Shown here piece by piece: positions 50,941 to 60,659 of a stretch of 64,000 nucleotides of DNA. Position 1 is the first letter of the stretch. Each line of letters opens with the position of its first letter. The notes beneath the pieces were generated by a model, which saw only the letters and a program-made list of their open reading frames with translations, was not told where the DNA came from and ran no database searches. Source of the stretch: Anaerolineales bacterium (GTDB lineage Bacteria > Chloroflexota > Anaerolineae > Anaerolineales > RBG-16-64-43); contig JAFGCU010000026.1 of the NCBI GenBank assembly GCA_016932475.1, positions 28,111 to 92,110 on the forward strand, read 5' to 3'. The translations under genes and the position numbers were made by a program.

Positions 50941-52845
50941 ATGAAGAATGCGGCGCCCATCCCCGGATGGGACATTCGAAACGGAATCGTCCCGGCCTTG
51001 GCTGTCGGCGCGGTTTCGGCGGTACTCGCCCTGGCGGCCGTGCTATCCCAGCCGACGGTGTATGAGGCCGGGATGCGCATCCTGCAAACCGGCGGCTACT
51101 CGGCCGATGAGGCGCAAGCGCTTGCCGGCGCACCCGAGGTGTCCGCTGCGGCCGCCTCGCTGCCGGCGGTATCCGGGTACAATTTGGCTCCGGAAGATTT
51201 CCTGCGCGGATCGGCCGTGGAACAGCCCTTGGAAGGCAGTATCCTGCGCCTGACCGTCCGGGATGCCGACCGGGGGTTGGCCGAAGCCCGGGTTCTCGCC
51301 TGGGCGCAGGCGGTGTGCGGCGCACTTGTGGAAAAAGCATCGGCGCCGGAGACGGGATGCCGCGATTCCGGCGGTGTTACTTCCGAACAAACGGAAAATT
51401 TTCTGATCTGGAAGATTCTGGCGGCGGCGATGCTGGGAACCGCGATCGCGTGCGGCGGCTGGTTCCTTCAGGCGCGATGGAATGCAAAGGAGAACGCGGT
51501 AATGGCAAAGAAGGAAATGGTTAAGGGCATGGATGCGGCGGCGCAAACCCTGATTCGAAAATTCAAATCCGGCAAAGCCCGGGTCGGCGTGATCGGCCTC
51601 GGGTACGTTGGATTGCCGCTGGTGGACGTATTCGGACACGCCGGCTACACCGTGGTCGGGATCGACGTGGATCCGCGGAAGGTCGACGCGCTCCAAAAGG
51701 GCAAATCCTACATTGAGGACATCCCCTCCTCGCACGTCGCGTCGCTGGTGCGGAAGAAGGCCCTCAAAGCCACGACCGATTTCTCACAGGTTGGGACACT
51801 GGACGCGCTGTCCATCTGCGTCCCCACCCCGCTGCGCAAAACCGGCGATCCGGACCTCTCCTTCATCGTCAATGTGACCGAAGAGATCGTCAAATATCTC
51901 CACCCCGGAATGGTGATCGTCCTGGAATCAACGACTTACCCGGGCACCACCCGCGAAATCCTTCAGCCGAAGATCGAAGCGCGCGGATTGAAGGTGGGGA
52001 AGGATATTTTCCTGGCCTTCTCGCCGGAGCGGGTGGATCCCAGCCGCAAGGATTGGACCACGATCAACACCCCGAAGGTGATCGGCGGGATCACCCCCGA
52101 ATGCCTGGAAGTCGCCCTTGCCTATTACGGCCGCGCAATCCGGACTCTGGTGCCGGTCTCCTCGGCCGACGCTGCGGAAATGTCGAAGCTTCTGGAAAAC
52201 ACCTTCCGCGCCGTGAACATCGGTCTGGTCAACGAAGTGGCGATCATGTGCGACCGGCTGGGCTTGGATGTATGGGAGGTTATCGGCGCCGCCGGCACCA
52301 AACCTTTCGGCTATATGAAATTCACGCCCGGACCCGGCCTCGGCGGGCACTGCATCCCGATTGACCCGCTTTACCTGTCGTGGAAACTAAAAGCGTTCAA
52401 TTACAACGCCCGGTTCATCGAGCTGGCCAGCGAGATCAACACCGGCATGCCCCGCTACGTCGTCGAGAAAGTCCAGGATACGCTGAATAAAAACCGCAAG
52501 GCGATCAACGGCAGCCGGATCCTCGTCCTCGGCGTGGCCTACAAACCGAACGTCTCCGACCTGCGCGAATCGCCGGCCCTCGACGTGATCGGGCTCCTGC
52601 GGAAAAAGGGCGCCGTGGTGGATTATCACGACCCCTTCGTTCCGGAAATCCGCCACGAATCCCTCCGCCTGAAATGCGTGCCGGATCTCGAGGGCGCGGT
52701 CCAACAGGCGGATTGCGTGGTGATCACCACCAACCACGATGTCTATCAATGGCCGAAGATCCTGGAGAAGGCGCGCCTGATCGTGGATACCCGCAACGCC
52801 CTGGGCTCGGAAGGCAAGCGGAGCCCGAAAGTGGTCCGGCTGTAA
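50941..52845 (+). CDS. fusion: Wzz/chain-length-determinant-like N-terminus + nucleotide-sugar dehydrogenase (UDP-GlcNAc/GDP-Man DH family)
   Basis: N-terminal two-TM region (aa ~1-187), then GVIGLGYVGLPLVDVFGHAGYTVVGIDVD, FSPERVDP, KLLENTFRAVNIGLVNE, GGHCIPIDPLYL. Alternative internal ATG 51502 with SD AAAGGAG. Confidence 0.82.
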   Translation: MKNAAPIPGWDIRNGIVPALAVGAVSAVLALAAVLSQPTVYEAGMRILQTGGYSADEAQALAGAPEVSAAAASLPAVSGYNLAPEDFLRGSAVEQPLEGSILRLTVRDADRGLAEARVLAWAQAVCGALVEKASAPETGCRDSGGVTSEQTENFLIWKILAAAMLGTAIACGGWFLQARWNAKENAVMAKKEMVKGMDAAAQTLIRKFKSGKARVGVIGLGYVGLPLVDVFGHAGYTVVGIDVDPRKVDALQKGKSYIEDIPSSHVASLVRKKALKATTDFSQVGTLDALSICVPTPLRKTGDPDLSFIVNVTEEIVKYLHPGMVIVLESTTYPGTTREILQPKIEARGLKVGKDIFLAFSPERVDPSRKDWTTINTPKVIGGITPECLEVALAYYGRAIRTLVPVSSADAAEMSKLLENTFRAVNIGLVNEVAIMCDRLGLDVWEVIGAAGTKPFGYMKFTPGPGLGGHCIPIDPLYLSWKLKAFNYNARFIELASEINTGMPRYVVEKVQDTLNKNRKAINGSRILVLGVAYKPNVSDLRESPALDVIGLLRKKGAVVDYHDPFVPEIRHESLRLKCVPDLEGAVQQADCVVITTNHDVYQWPKILEKARLIVDTRNALGSEGKRSPKVVRL

Positions 52846-53828
52846 TGTCGCGCTATCTGGTCACCGGTGCCGCCGGCTTTATCGGCGCGCGGGTTTCCGC
52901 GCAGCTCCTGGAACAGGGCCATCAGGTTATCGGCATCGACAGCCTGAACAATGCCTACGACGTGCGCCTGAAGCAGTGGCGGCTGGAAAAGCTGAAGGCG
53001 ACCGCCGGATTCGCGTTTTCGCGCGGCGACCTGGCCGACCGGGTGGTGATTGAGACTCTCTGGAATAAACACGACGGCAACGCGCTGGATGGAGTGATCA
53101 ACCTTGCGGCGCGTGCCGGAGTCCGGCAAAGCACCGAAAACCCCTACGTTTATTTTGAAACCAACGTCTCCGGAACGCTGCATCTCTTGGAACTGGCGCG
53201 GCTGGGCGGGGTGAAGAAATTCGTGCTGGCCTCCACCTCGAGCCTGTACGGGGCGGAAAATCCGCGCCCCTTCCGCGAGGACGCCAACACGGATAAACCG
53301 CTTTCCCCTTACGCGGCCTCGAAGAAAGCGGCCGAGGCAATGTGTTACACCTGGCATTTCCTGTATGGGATGGATATCACCGTATTCCGTTACTTCACGG
53401 TCTTCGGCCCGGCCGGCCGCCCCGACATGAGCATGTTCCGCTTCGTGCAGCGCATCTCCGAGGGTAAACCCATCACGCTGTATGGAGATGGAACCCAGGA
53501 ACGGGATTTCACCTACGTCGAGGATATCGCCCGGGGTACGATCGCCGGGATTGCACCGCTTGGCTTCGAAACGATCAACCTGGGCGGCGACCGCCCGGCG
53601 AAAATCCGCGACATCATTTCCATGATCGAGGAGTTTACCGGCAAGAAGGCCGTCATCGAGCAGAAACCCGCCCATCCGGCGGACGTGCCCGCCACCTGGG
53701 CGGATATCGGCAAAGCCCGCAAGCTGTTGAATTGGGAGCCGCAAACCAAGCTCGAGGACGGAGTCCACAATCTCGTCGAATGGTACCGGGCCGAGCAATC
53801 CTGGGCCAGCCAGATTTCCACGGAGTGA
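52845..53828 (+). CDS. NAD-dependent epimerase/dehydratase (UDP-glucuronate 4-epimerase-like)
   Basis: YLVTGAAGFIGARV, SSLYGAE, YAASKKAAE, FRYFTVFGPAGRPDM. Confidence 0.9.
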   Translation: MSRYLVTGAAGFIGARVSAQLLEQGHQVIGIDSLNNAYDVRLKQWRLEKLKATAGFAFSRGDLADRVVIETLWNKHDGNALDGVINLAARAGVRQSTENPYVYFETNVSGTLHLLELARLGGVKKFVLASTSSLYGAENPRPFREDANTDKPLSPYAASKKAAEAMCYTWHFLYGMDITVFRYFTVFGPAGRPDMSMFRFVQRISEGKPITLYGDGTQERDFTYVEDIARGTIAGIAPLGFETINLGGDRPAKIRDIISMIEEFTGKKAVIEQKPAHPADVPATWADIGKARKLLNWEPQTKLEDGVHNLVEWYRAEQSWASQISTE

Positions 53829-53833
53829 CCTGC

Positions 53834-54769
53834 GTGAGACCAAAAATCGCCATCACCACTTCCTCCTTCGGAAAAGAAAGCAGCGAACCGGTCGAGATAT
53901 TAACCGCTGCAGGTTTCGAACTGGTTATTAATCCCCATGGCCGCAAGCTGACCAAGCCCGAGACGGTCGAACTGCTCCGGGACGCCGACGGCGTGATCGC
54001 CGGGACCGAAGCGCTTGACCGCGAGGTGCTTTCGCAACTCCCGGGCTTGAGAGTCATTTCACGCGTTGGCACCGCGGTGGATAACGTAGACCAGACGTAC
54101 ACCAAGGAGCGCGGCATCCCGGTCTTCAACACGCCCGACGGACCGACCCACGGTGTGGCTGAGCTCGCACTCGGCGGGCTCCTGTCGCTGCTCCGGCACA
54201 TCCCGCAATCGGACGCCTCCGTCCGGCGCGGGGAATTTGTCAAGCCGATGGGCAGGCTGCTGCGCGGGAAAACCGTCGCCGTTATCGGATTGGGGCGGAT
54301 CGGGAAGGCGCTGGTGCGCTTGATGCAGCCGTTTGCCGTAAACGTGATTGCGGTCGACCCGGTGCAGGATGATCCGTTCGCCCGCCAGCACGAAATTCGC
54401 TATGTCCACCTCGAGGAAGCGCTGTTGGAGGCGGATGTGATCTCGCTTAACCTTTCCGGCTCGACCAAGGCCGCGCTGCTCGGCGCCGCGGAGTTCGCAA
54501 AGATGAAACCGGGAGCGCTGCTGATTAACGCGGCCCGCGGCGGCTGGGTCGACGAGGCCGCGCTGTTCGAGGCGCTTAAAAGCGGCCGGCTGGGCGGGGC
54601 GTACCTGGACGTATATGCCTGCGAGCCGTACAAAGGCCCGCTGTCCGGATTAGACAACGTCGTCCTGACCGCCCATATCGGTTCGTATGCGCTCGAATGC
54701 CGGATCGGGATGGAAGTGGAAGCGGCGCAGAAAGTGATCGACTTCTTTCAGAAAGAAAAAGGGAAATGA
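53834..54769 (+). CDS. D-2-hydroxyacid dehydrogenase (phosphoglycerate dehydrogenase-like)
   Basis: GKTVAVIGLGRIGKALVRLMQPFAVNVIAVDP, LLINAARGGWVDEAAL, TAHIGSYA. GTG start. Confidence 0.86.
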   Translation: MRPKIAITTSSFGKESSEPVEILTAAGFELVINPHGRKLTKPETVELLRDADGVIAGTEALDREVLSQLPGLRVISRVGTAVDNVDQTYTKERGIPVFNTPDGPTHGVAELALGGLLSLLRHIPQSDASVRRGEFVKPMGRLLRGKTVAVIGLGRIGKALVRLMQPFAVNVIAVDPVQDDPFARQHEIRYVHLEEALLEADVISLNLSGSTKAALLGAAEFAKMKPGALLINAARGGWVDEAALFEALKSGRLGGAYLDVYACEPYKGPLSGLDNVVLTAHIGSYALECRIGMEVEAAQKVIDFFQKEKGK

Positions 54770-55638
54770 CGATCTCGGTCGTCACCGGAGGGGCGGGATT
54801 CCTCGGCAGCCATCTGGCGGATGAGCTCGCCGTCCGCGGCCACAGCGTGACGATCTTCGACCGCAAGCCGGCTTCGGCGCTCGAACCCAATCAGAAGCAG
54901 GTGACCGGCGACCTGGCGGATTTTGACTTGCTGTGCCGGACGATCGAGGGGGCGGATTACGTCTACCATTACGCCGCGCTTTCGGATCTCAACCGGGCCC
55001 GCGAGCTTCCGCGCGAGACGGTCACGGCCAATGTCGAGGGGACGGTTAACGTGCTCGAGGCCGCCCGCCGCGCGAAGGTCAAACGCTTTGTCTTTTCCAG
55101 CACCATTTACGTCTACTCGAGCGAAGGCTCCTTCTACCGCGCCAGCAAGCAGGCCTGCGAAGCCTACATCGAGGAGTACCAGCACCGCTACGGATTGGAT
55201 TACACCATCCTGCGCTTCGGCAGTCTGTACGGACCGCGGGCCGATGAAAGCAACGGTTTGTACCGCCTGCTGCGCGACGCGGCCCGGACCGGGAAGATAC
55301 GCTACTTCGGCGAGCCGGAGGATTCGCGGGAATATATCCATGTGGCCGATGCCGCCCGCCTGAGCGTGGATATCCTCGCACCCGAATACGCCAACCAGCA
55401 TTTGGTCATCACCGGCCACTACCCGATGCGCGCCCGCGACCTGTTTACGATGTTCTCGGAAATTCTCGGGCGCGAGGTCCAGGTCGAGTACGCCCGGCCG
55501 GAAAACCCGGACGGGCACTACCGCATCACCCCCTACCATTTCCATCCGCGGGTCGGGAGAAAACTGACTTCGAATTTATACGTCGATTTCGGCCAGGGAA
55601 TCCTGCAGGTGCTGGATCAGATTGCACAGGAAAAATAA
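54766..55638 (+). CDS. NAD-dependent epimerase/dehydratase
   Basis: VVTGGAGFLGSHLADELAVRGHSVTIFD, FSSTIYVYSSEGSFYRASKQACE, LRFGSLYGPRADE. Confidence 0.88.
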   Translation: MTISVVTGGAGFLGSHLADELAVRGHSVTIFDRKPASALEPNQKQVTGDLADFDLLCRTIEGADYVYHYAALSDLNRARELPRETVTANVEGTVNVLEAARRAKVKRFVFSSTIYVYSSEGSFYRASKQACEAYIEEYQHRYGLDYTILRFGSLYGPRADESNGLYRLLRDAARTGKIRYFGEPEDSREYIHVADAARLSVDILAPEYANQHLVITGHYPMRARDLFTMFSEILGREVQVEYARPENPDGHYRITPYHFHPRVGRKLTSNLYVDFGQGILQVLDQIAQEK

Positions 55639-55713
55639 CCAAAGGGATTGCCGATCGAGCAGCCCCGGCGTTTCACAGGGGCGCGGCTAGAGCACCCAAA
55701 AAAGAGAGTCCGC

Positions 55714-56433
55714 ATGAACATAGCCATCATTACCGCGCGCGCCGGAAGCAAATCCATCCTCAACAAAAACGTCATGATGCTGGCGGAGAAACCGCTGGTC
55801 TATTACCCGATCCAGGCCGCCCGCGAAGCGAAACGTATCCAGAAGACGTACATCTCCACCGATTCGCCCGAGGTGATGCAGGTCGGGCGCGAAAACGGGT
55901 GTGAGATCATCGTCCGACCCGAAGAGCTGTGCGGTGATCACGTCAACCACGGCGAGGTGATCAAGCACGCCGTGGAATACGCCGACGCGCGCGAGAAGGA
56001 CCTGCGCAACGTCACTCTCCTGCTCGGCAATACCGTGATGCTCGACGGAGAATTGCTCGATCAGGCGCTCGGGATGCTCGACGAACGCCCGGACCTGGAT
56101 TCGGTCATGAGCGTCTGGCAGGCGGCCGATGACCACCCGCTGAGGTCGCTGGAGATCGTCGACGGCCTGCTCCGCCCATACGGGGACCCGAACCGCCAGG
56201 CTTCGACCGAGAGGCAATCCTACCCGGCGGCGTACTACTACGACCAGGGTGTGTGGGCCTTCCGCAAGGAATGCGTCCAGCGACGCGACGGGCCCAGCCC
56301 GTGGTGGTGGATGGGCAAACGCTCGGCGCCGATCCTGCGCAACTGGGTCACCGGGCGGGATATTCACACCCACCTCGACGCCGGCTTTTCCGAGTGGTGG
56401 CTGGCAAATTATCCGGATGTAAAAAAACTGTAG
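55714..56433 (+). CDS. acylneuraminate cytidylyltransferase-like (CMP-sugar synthetase family)
   Basis: NIAIITARAGSKSILNKNVMMLAEKPLVYYPIQAA, YISTDSPEVMQVGRENGCEIIVRPEEL. Confidence 0.82.
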   Translation: MNIAIITARAGSKSILNKNVMMLAEKPLVYYPIQAAREAKRIQKTYISTDSPEVMQVGRENGCEIIVRPEELCGDHVNHGEVIKHAVEYADAREKDLRNVTLLLGNTVMLDGELLDQALGMLDERPDLDSVMSVWQAADDHPLRSLEIVDGLLRPYGDPNRQASTERQSYPAAYYYDQGVWAFRKECVQRRDGPSPWWWMGKRSAPILRNWVTGRDIHTHLDAGFSEWWLANYPDVKKL

Positions 56434-56569
56434 ACTGGACCGCAAGATATCCTTCCGCACCCCCCGGCTCCCTCTCCTGGATTACGCCAGAAGCGGGGAA
56501 GGCGAGTGAAGTCACGATCCCAATTTCCCGCATCGGTTTTTCCGAGACGGGAATATCGAGAGGAATTCT

Positions 56570-57229
56570 TTGAAGCGAATCGACTCCCTGCGCGCGATCG
56601 TTTTCGATTTTGACGGTGTGATTCTGGAATCCGCCAACATCAAGACCGAAGCCTTCCTGGAATTGTATGCGGCGCACACCGACAAGCTTGCGGCGATTCG
56701 CGAATACCACATCTCCCAGGCCGGCATCTCGCGTTACGTCAAGTTTGAGCACATCCAGCGCAACATCCTCGGCCTGCCCTACACCGAGGAGGATAAAAAA
56801 CGGGTCAGCGCGGAATTCGAGCGGCTCACCCGCGAGCGGATCTTCCGCTGCCCGCAGGTACCGGGAGCGGAGGCGCTGCTGCGCGGCCTGCGCGGGCGCG
56901 TCTTGCGAGTCGTCGGCTCGGGCACGCCGCAGATGGAGCTTGAATTAATCGTCGCCACCCGCGGGATGGGGGATTGGTTCGATGAATTGTGGGGCACGCC
57001 GCGCCTCAAGCCGGGCATCCTGCGCGACGTGATGGCGAGCCACAACCTTTCCCCGCAGCAGGTGCTGATGGTCGGGGACGGGATGAGCGATTACGATGCC
57101 GCGCGCGAAACGGGCGTGCGCTTCCTCGCGCGCGAAACGGAGACGGCCTTTGACAAGTTGAACGTTGAGAAGGTTCGGGATATGGCGCAGATGGCGGCGT
57201 GGCTGGAAGAAACGGACCTTCGACCGTAA
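56570..57229 (+). CDS. HAD-superfamily hydrolase (phosphoglycolate phosphatase/beta-PGM-like)
   Basis: AIVFDFDGVILESANIK, QVLMVGDGMSDYDAARETGVRFLA. TTG start. Confidence 0.85.
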   Translation: MKRIDSLRAIVFDFDGVILESANIKTEAFLELYAAHTDKLAAIREYHISQAGISRYVKFEHIQRNILGLPYTEEDKKRVSAEFERLTRERIFRCPQVPGAEALLRGLRGRVLRVVGSGTPQMELELIVATRGMGDWFDELWGTPRLKPGILRDVMASHNLSPQQVLMVGDGMSDYDAARETGVRFLARETETAFDKLNVEKVRDMAQMAAWLEETDLRP

Positions 57230-57306
57230 GAGGCCGACCATCGACGATCGACCATCGACCATAAGTTTCCGACCATGGACCATGGACGATGGACCATGGC
57301 CGATAG
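57230..57306. repeat. GACCATGGAC-type repeat array, left flank of the four-helix-bundle gene
   Basis: Tandem GACCATCGACGATCGACCATCGACCAT ... GACCATGGACCATGGACGATGGACCATGGCCGA. Confidence 0.85.
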
Positions 57307-57403
57307 TTGTATGAGGGGAATGACGCGCGTTTGGCGGGAGAAGAAACAGAGCACGTGGTATCATCTCTTTTGTTTCGGTAAGTTGATACGGGAAGGGGGA
57401 GTC

Positions 57404-57778
57404 ATGCCATTCAAGTTCGAGAATCTCGAGGTATGGAAGTTGGCATTGGATTACCTCGATGACGTATATCGATTGACGGAAAATCTTCCGAAAGAGGAAC
57501 TGTACAATCTTCGGAGCCAATGGATCCGGGCGGCAACATCCGTTGGGTTAAATATTGCTGAAGGATCTACGGGACAGACCGACTCAGAGCAGGCACGCTT
57601 TCTCGGCTATGCGATTCGATCGCTCGTGGAATCATCGGCGTGTTACCGCATTGCACAACGAAGAAAATATTTATCCGAAAACAACCGGGCAATGGAAGAT
57701 AGGACCGTCTCGCTGATAAGACAGCTCCAGTCCTTCCGCAATAAGGTGCAGAGAAAGGTGAACGCGCCTCGAACATAG
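57404..57778 (+). CDS. four-helix bundle protein (S23 rRNA-intervening-sequence protein-like)
   Basis: FENLEVWKLALDYLDDVYRLTENLPKEELYNLRSQWIRAATSVGLNIAEGSTGQTDSEQARFLGYAIRSLVESSACYRIA. SD GGAAGGGGG upstream. Confidence 0.9.
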   Translation: MPFKFENLEVWKLALDYLDDVYRLTENLPKEELYNLRSQWIRAATSVGLNIAEGSTGQTDSEQARFLGYAIRSLVESSACYRIAQRRKYLSENNRAMEDRTVSLIRQLQSFRNKVQRKVNAPRT

Positions 57779-57779
57779 T

Positions 57780-57812
57780 TCGGCCATCGTCCATGGTCTA
57801 TGGTCCATCGTC
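57780..57812. repeat. GGTCCATGG-type repeat, right flank (inverted relative to left)
   Basis: TCGGCCATCGTCCATGGTCTATGGTCCATCG; reverse complement CGATGGACCATAGACCATGGACGATGGCCGA aligns to the left array. Confidence 0.8.
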
Positions 57813-57835
57813 TGTACCTTGGTATAAAGGATTAC

Positions 57836-58696
57836 ATGAACAACCAGGAATCCCTGCAAAACGAATTCGTCGGTCCTACCACCGATATCGTTCCCTCCAA
57901 GGGATGGGTCAGCCTGCGGCTCCGCGAAGTGTGGGCGTACCGCGAACTGCTGTACTTCCTCACCTGGCGGGATATTAAAGTCCGCTACAAACAAACCATC
58001 CTTGGCGCAGCTTGGGCGATCCTCCAGCCTTTCCTGACCATGGTCGTGTTCAGCCTGTTCTTCGGTGAATTGGCGGGAATCGAACCCGGGGGTGAAATCC
58101 CATATCCGGTCTTCAGCTATGCCGGTCTGGTCCCGTGGACTTTCTTCGTGTACGGCCTGTCACAATCCTCGAACAGCCTGGTTGGCAACGCCCAGTTGAT
58201 CAAGAAGGTATTCTTCCCGCGCCTGGTGGTGCCGATCGCCAGCGTGCTGTCCGGATTGATCGATTTCGGCTTGGCGTTTATGGTGTTGATCGGGATGATG
58301 TTGGTGTATGGCATTTCGCCGTCGATGAATGTTCTTTGGTTGCCGTTGTTTTTGCTGCTGGCTTTCATCACCGCGCTGGGGGTGGGGCTTTGGTTGTCGG
58401 CCCTGAACGTGGAATACCGGGATATCCGCTACATGGTTCCCTTCCTGACCCAATTTTGGATGTTCATAAGCCCGGTGGTGTACCCGAGCAGCCTGATTGA
58501 AAACGAACTGCTGCGGATCCTTTACGGGCTGAACCCGATGGTGGGTGTCCTGGATGGATTCCGCTGGGCGATTTTGGGAACTACCGGCGCGCCGGGGCCG
58601 ATGGTCGCCGTTTCAGCGGTCGTGGCCGTGATTATTCTCATCTCCGGAACGTTTTACTTCCGGCGCATGGAACGCAGCTTCGCGGATGTGGTGTAA
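57836..58696 (+). CDS. polysaccharide ABC transporter permease (Wzm-like)
   Basis: LLYFLTWRDIKVRYKQTILGAAWAILQPFLTMVVFSLFF, LNVEYRDIRYMVPFLTQFWMFISPVVYP. Confidence 0.9.
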   Translation: MNNQESLQNEFVGPTTDIVPSKGWVSLRLREVWAYRELLYFLTWRDIKVRYKQTILGAAWAILQPFLTMVVFSLFFGELAGIEPGGEIPYPVFSYAGLVPWTFFVYGLSQSSNSLVGNAQLIKKVFFPRLVVPIASVLSGLIDFGLAFMVLIGMMLVYGISPSMNVLWLPLFLLLAFITALGVGLWLSALNVEYRDIRYMVPFLTQFWMFISPVVYPSSLIENELLRILYGLNPMVGVLDGFRWAILGTTGAPGPMVAVSAVVAVIILISGTFYFRRMERSFADVV

Positions 58697-58697
58697 C

Positions 58698-60029
58698 ATG
58701 GGCGATTTGGTCATCCGTTCGCAAAAACTCGGCAAGCAATACCGCATCGGGGCGCTGCAGAAAGGATATCGGACGCTTCGCGAGAGCATCGTCGATGCGG
58801 CCAGTGCGCCCTGGCGCCTTCTCCGACGATCGATTCGCGGGGAAAGCGCGCCGGAAGACGAGCTGATCTGGGCCCTGCGCGATATCGATTTCGAAGTCCG
58901 CCAGGGCGAAGTGCTGGGGGTGATCGGCCGAAACGGCGCGGGGAAGAGCACGCTTCTTAAAGTACTCGCCCGGATCACCGAACCCACCGTGGGCCGGGTT
59001 CAGGTCGCGGGCCGGGTGGGATCGCTGCTCGAGGTCGGGACGGGCTTTCATCCGGAATTGACCGGGCGGGAGAACACCTACCTTAACGGTGCGATCCTCG
59101 GCATGCGGCACGCGGAGATTGATCAGCGCTTCGACGAGATCGTGGCGTTCTCCGAAATCGAGAAGTTCATCGATACCCCCGTCAAGCATTATTCCAGCGG
59201 GATGTTCCTGCGCCTGGCCTTCGCCGTGGCAGCTCATCTGACTCCGGAGATCCTCCTGGTCGACGAAGTGCTGGCCGTCGGCGATGAGCGCTTTCAGAAG
59301 AAATGCATGGGCAAGATGGAAAGCGTGGGCAAAGAAGGGCGCACGATCCTGTTTGTTTCGCACAACATGAACGCCATTCACCGTCTGTGCCCCCGCGTGA
59401 TCCTGCTCGAGGAAGGCCGGGTTGCCGCGGATGGGGATACCTCCGAGGTCATCGCGCAGTATCTGAACGCCGATCGGTCGGAGATGGATTGCAAGGAGTG
59501 GAGTACCCCCGAACAGGCTCCGGGCGATTCCACGGCCCGGCTGAAGCGAGTCCGCCTGCTGGATAACCGCGGCCGTCCCCGCTCCGCTTTCGAGATCCGC
59601 GAGCCGGTTCAGATTGAAGTGGAGTACTGGGCGCTGGATTCCAAACAGCCGTTCATGCCGATTCTGCTGATCCATAATGAAAACGGCGTCTGCATCCTGG
59701 AAACAGCGGCCAATCACGACCCGGCATACGCCGGCAAATCCCGGAAGCGCGGGATCTACCGCAGCGTGTGCCGCGTACCGGGTAATTTCTTCAATGAGGG
59801 CATGTTCCATGTGGATGTGCTTGTGCGGGTGCTGGTGCCGCGCCGGTATTTCGTCCGTGAATCGAATCTGCTTTCATTCCGAATCCAAGACAGCGGATCG
59901 GGCCTGTCGGTGAAGGGGGATTTTCCAAAAGCCTGGTCGGGCGTGGTGGCGCCGATCCTGCCCTGGCAAACGGAGATTCGTCCGCTGGGCTCGACGGCCG
60001 CGGCTTCGCTTCCGAAGGCGCGGAAGTAG
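58698..60029 (+). CDS. polysaccharide ABC transporter ATP-binding protein with Wzt C-terminal domain
   Basis: GVIGRNGAGKSTLLKVLARI, HYSSGMFLRLAFAVAAHL, LLVDEVLAVGD; long beta-rich C-terminal extension. Confidence 0.9.
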   Translation: MGDLVIRSQKLGKQYRIGALQKGYRTLRESIVDAASAPWRLLRRSIRGESAPEDELIWALRDIDFEVRQGEVLGVIGRNGAGKSTLLKVLARITEPTVGRVQVAGRVGSLLEVGTGFHPELTGRENTYLNGAILGMRHAEIDQRFDEIVAFSEIEKFIDTPVKHYSSGMFLRLAFAVAAHLTPEILLVDEVLAVGDERFQKKCMGKMESVGKEGRTILFVSHNMNAIHRLCPRVILLEEGRVAADGDTSEVIAQYLNADRSEMDCKEWSTPEQAPGDSTARLKRVRLLDNRGRPRSAFEIREPVQIEVEYWALDSKQPFMPILLIHNENGVCILETAANHDPAYAGKSRKRGIYRSVCRVPGNFFNEGMFHVDVLVRVLVPRRYFVRESNLLSFRIQDSGSGLSVKGDFPKAWSGVVAPILPWQTEIRPLGSTAAASLPKARK

Positions 60030-60044
60030 CGGAAGGATGAGGCC

Positions 60045-60656
60045 ATGAAGGAAGTGGAACGCAGAGTCTTGGATTTTTACGCGGAGCGATGGCAGCAGTT
60101 CGGATACGACACGCGTTCCCTCGGGATCGGCAGCCGCGAATCCCAGGAGCTGCGGTTCGACGTCCTGACCCGGATCGGCGACCTGCACGGCGCCTCGGTG
60201 CTGGATGTGGGTTGCGGCTTCGGCGATCTGCACGACTTTCTGGAGAAACGCGGGATCCCGGTGCGCTACACCGGTCTGGATCTTCAGCCGTCGTTCATCG
60301 AGGAAGCCCGCCGCCGCTGCCCGGACGGCGAATTTTTCTGCGCCGACGTGGAGGCCTTTGAGCCCAAAGACCCGCCGGATTACGTTTTCATCAGCGGGAC
60401 TTTTAACGTAAAATTCCGTGAGGATCAGGAAGCCTGGGTGTTCCGGACCCTGCGCCGACTGTTCGAAAAAACCCGGTGCGGCCTGGCGATCAACATGCTC
60501 AGCACCTACTACGACCCGGGGCACTTTCGCGAGGATATGTTCTACTGCAAACCGGAACGGGCCCTGGCCGAGGCGCATGCCATCACCCGCTGGGTGACGC
60601 TGCGCCACGACTACATGCCCCACGACTTCACGCTTTACCTGTACCGGAAAGGATGA
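60045..60656 (+). CDS. SAM-dependent methyltransferase
   Basis: ASVLDVGCGFGDLHDFLEKRGIPVRYTGLDLQPSFIEEARRRCPDGEF. Confidence 0.88.
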   Translation: MKEVERRVLDFYAERWQQFGYDTRSLGIGSRESQELRFDVLTRIGDLHGASVLDVGCGFGDLHDFLEKRGIPVRYTGLDLQPSFIEEARRRCPDGEFFCADVEAFEPKDPPDYVFISGTFNVKFREDQEAWVFRTLRRLFEKTRCGLAINMLSTYYDPGHFREDMFYCKPERALAEAHAITRWVTLRHDYMPHDFTLYLYRKG

Positions 60657-60659
60657 CCG

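Noticed and set aside
57230-57306. CRISPR-like array
   Set aside because: Short, contiguous, near-palindromic units without unique spacers of regular length; no cas genes in the window.
57404-57778. Possible diversity-generating retroelement (Avd-like four-helix bundle)
   Set aside because: No reverse transcriptase, template/variable repeat pair or C-type-lectin target seen in the window. The repeats found are palindromic GACCATGG arrays, not TR/VR.
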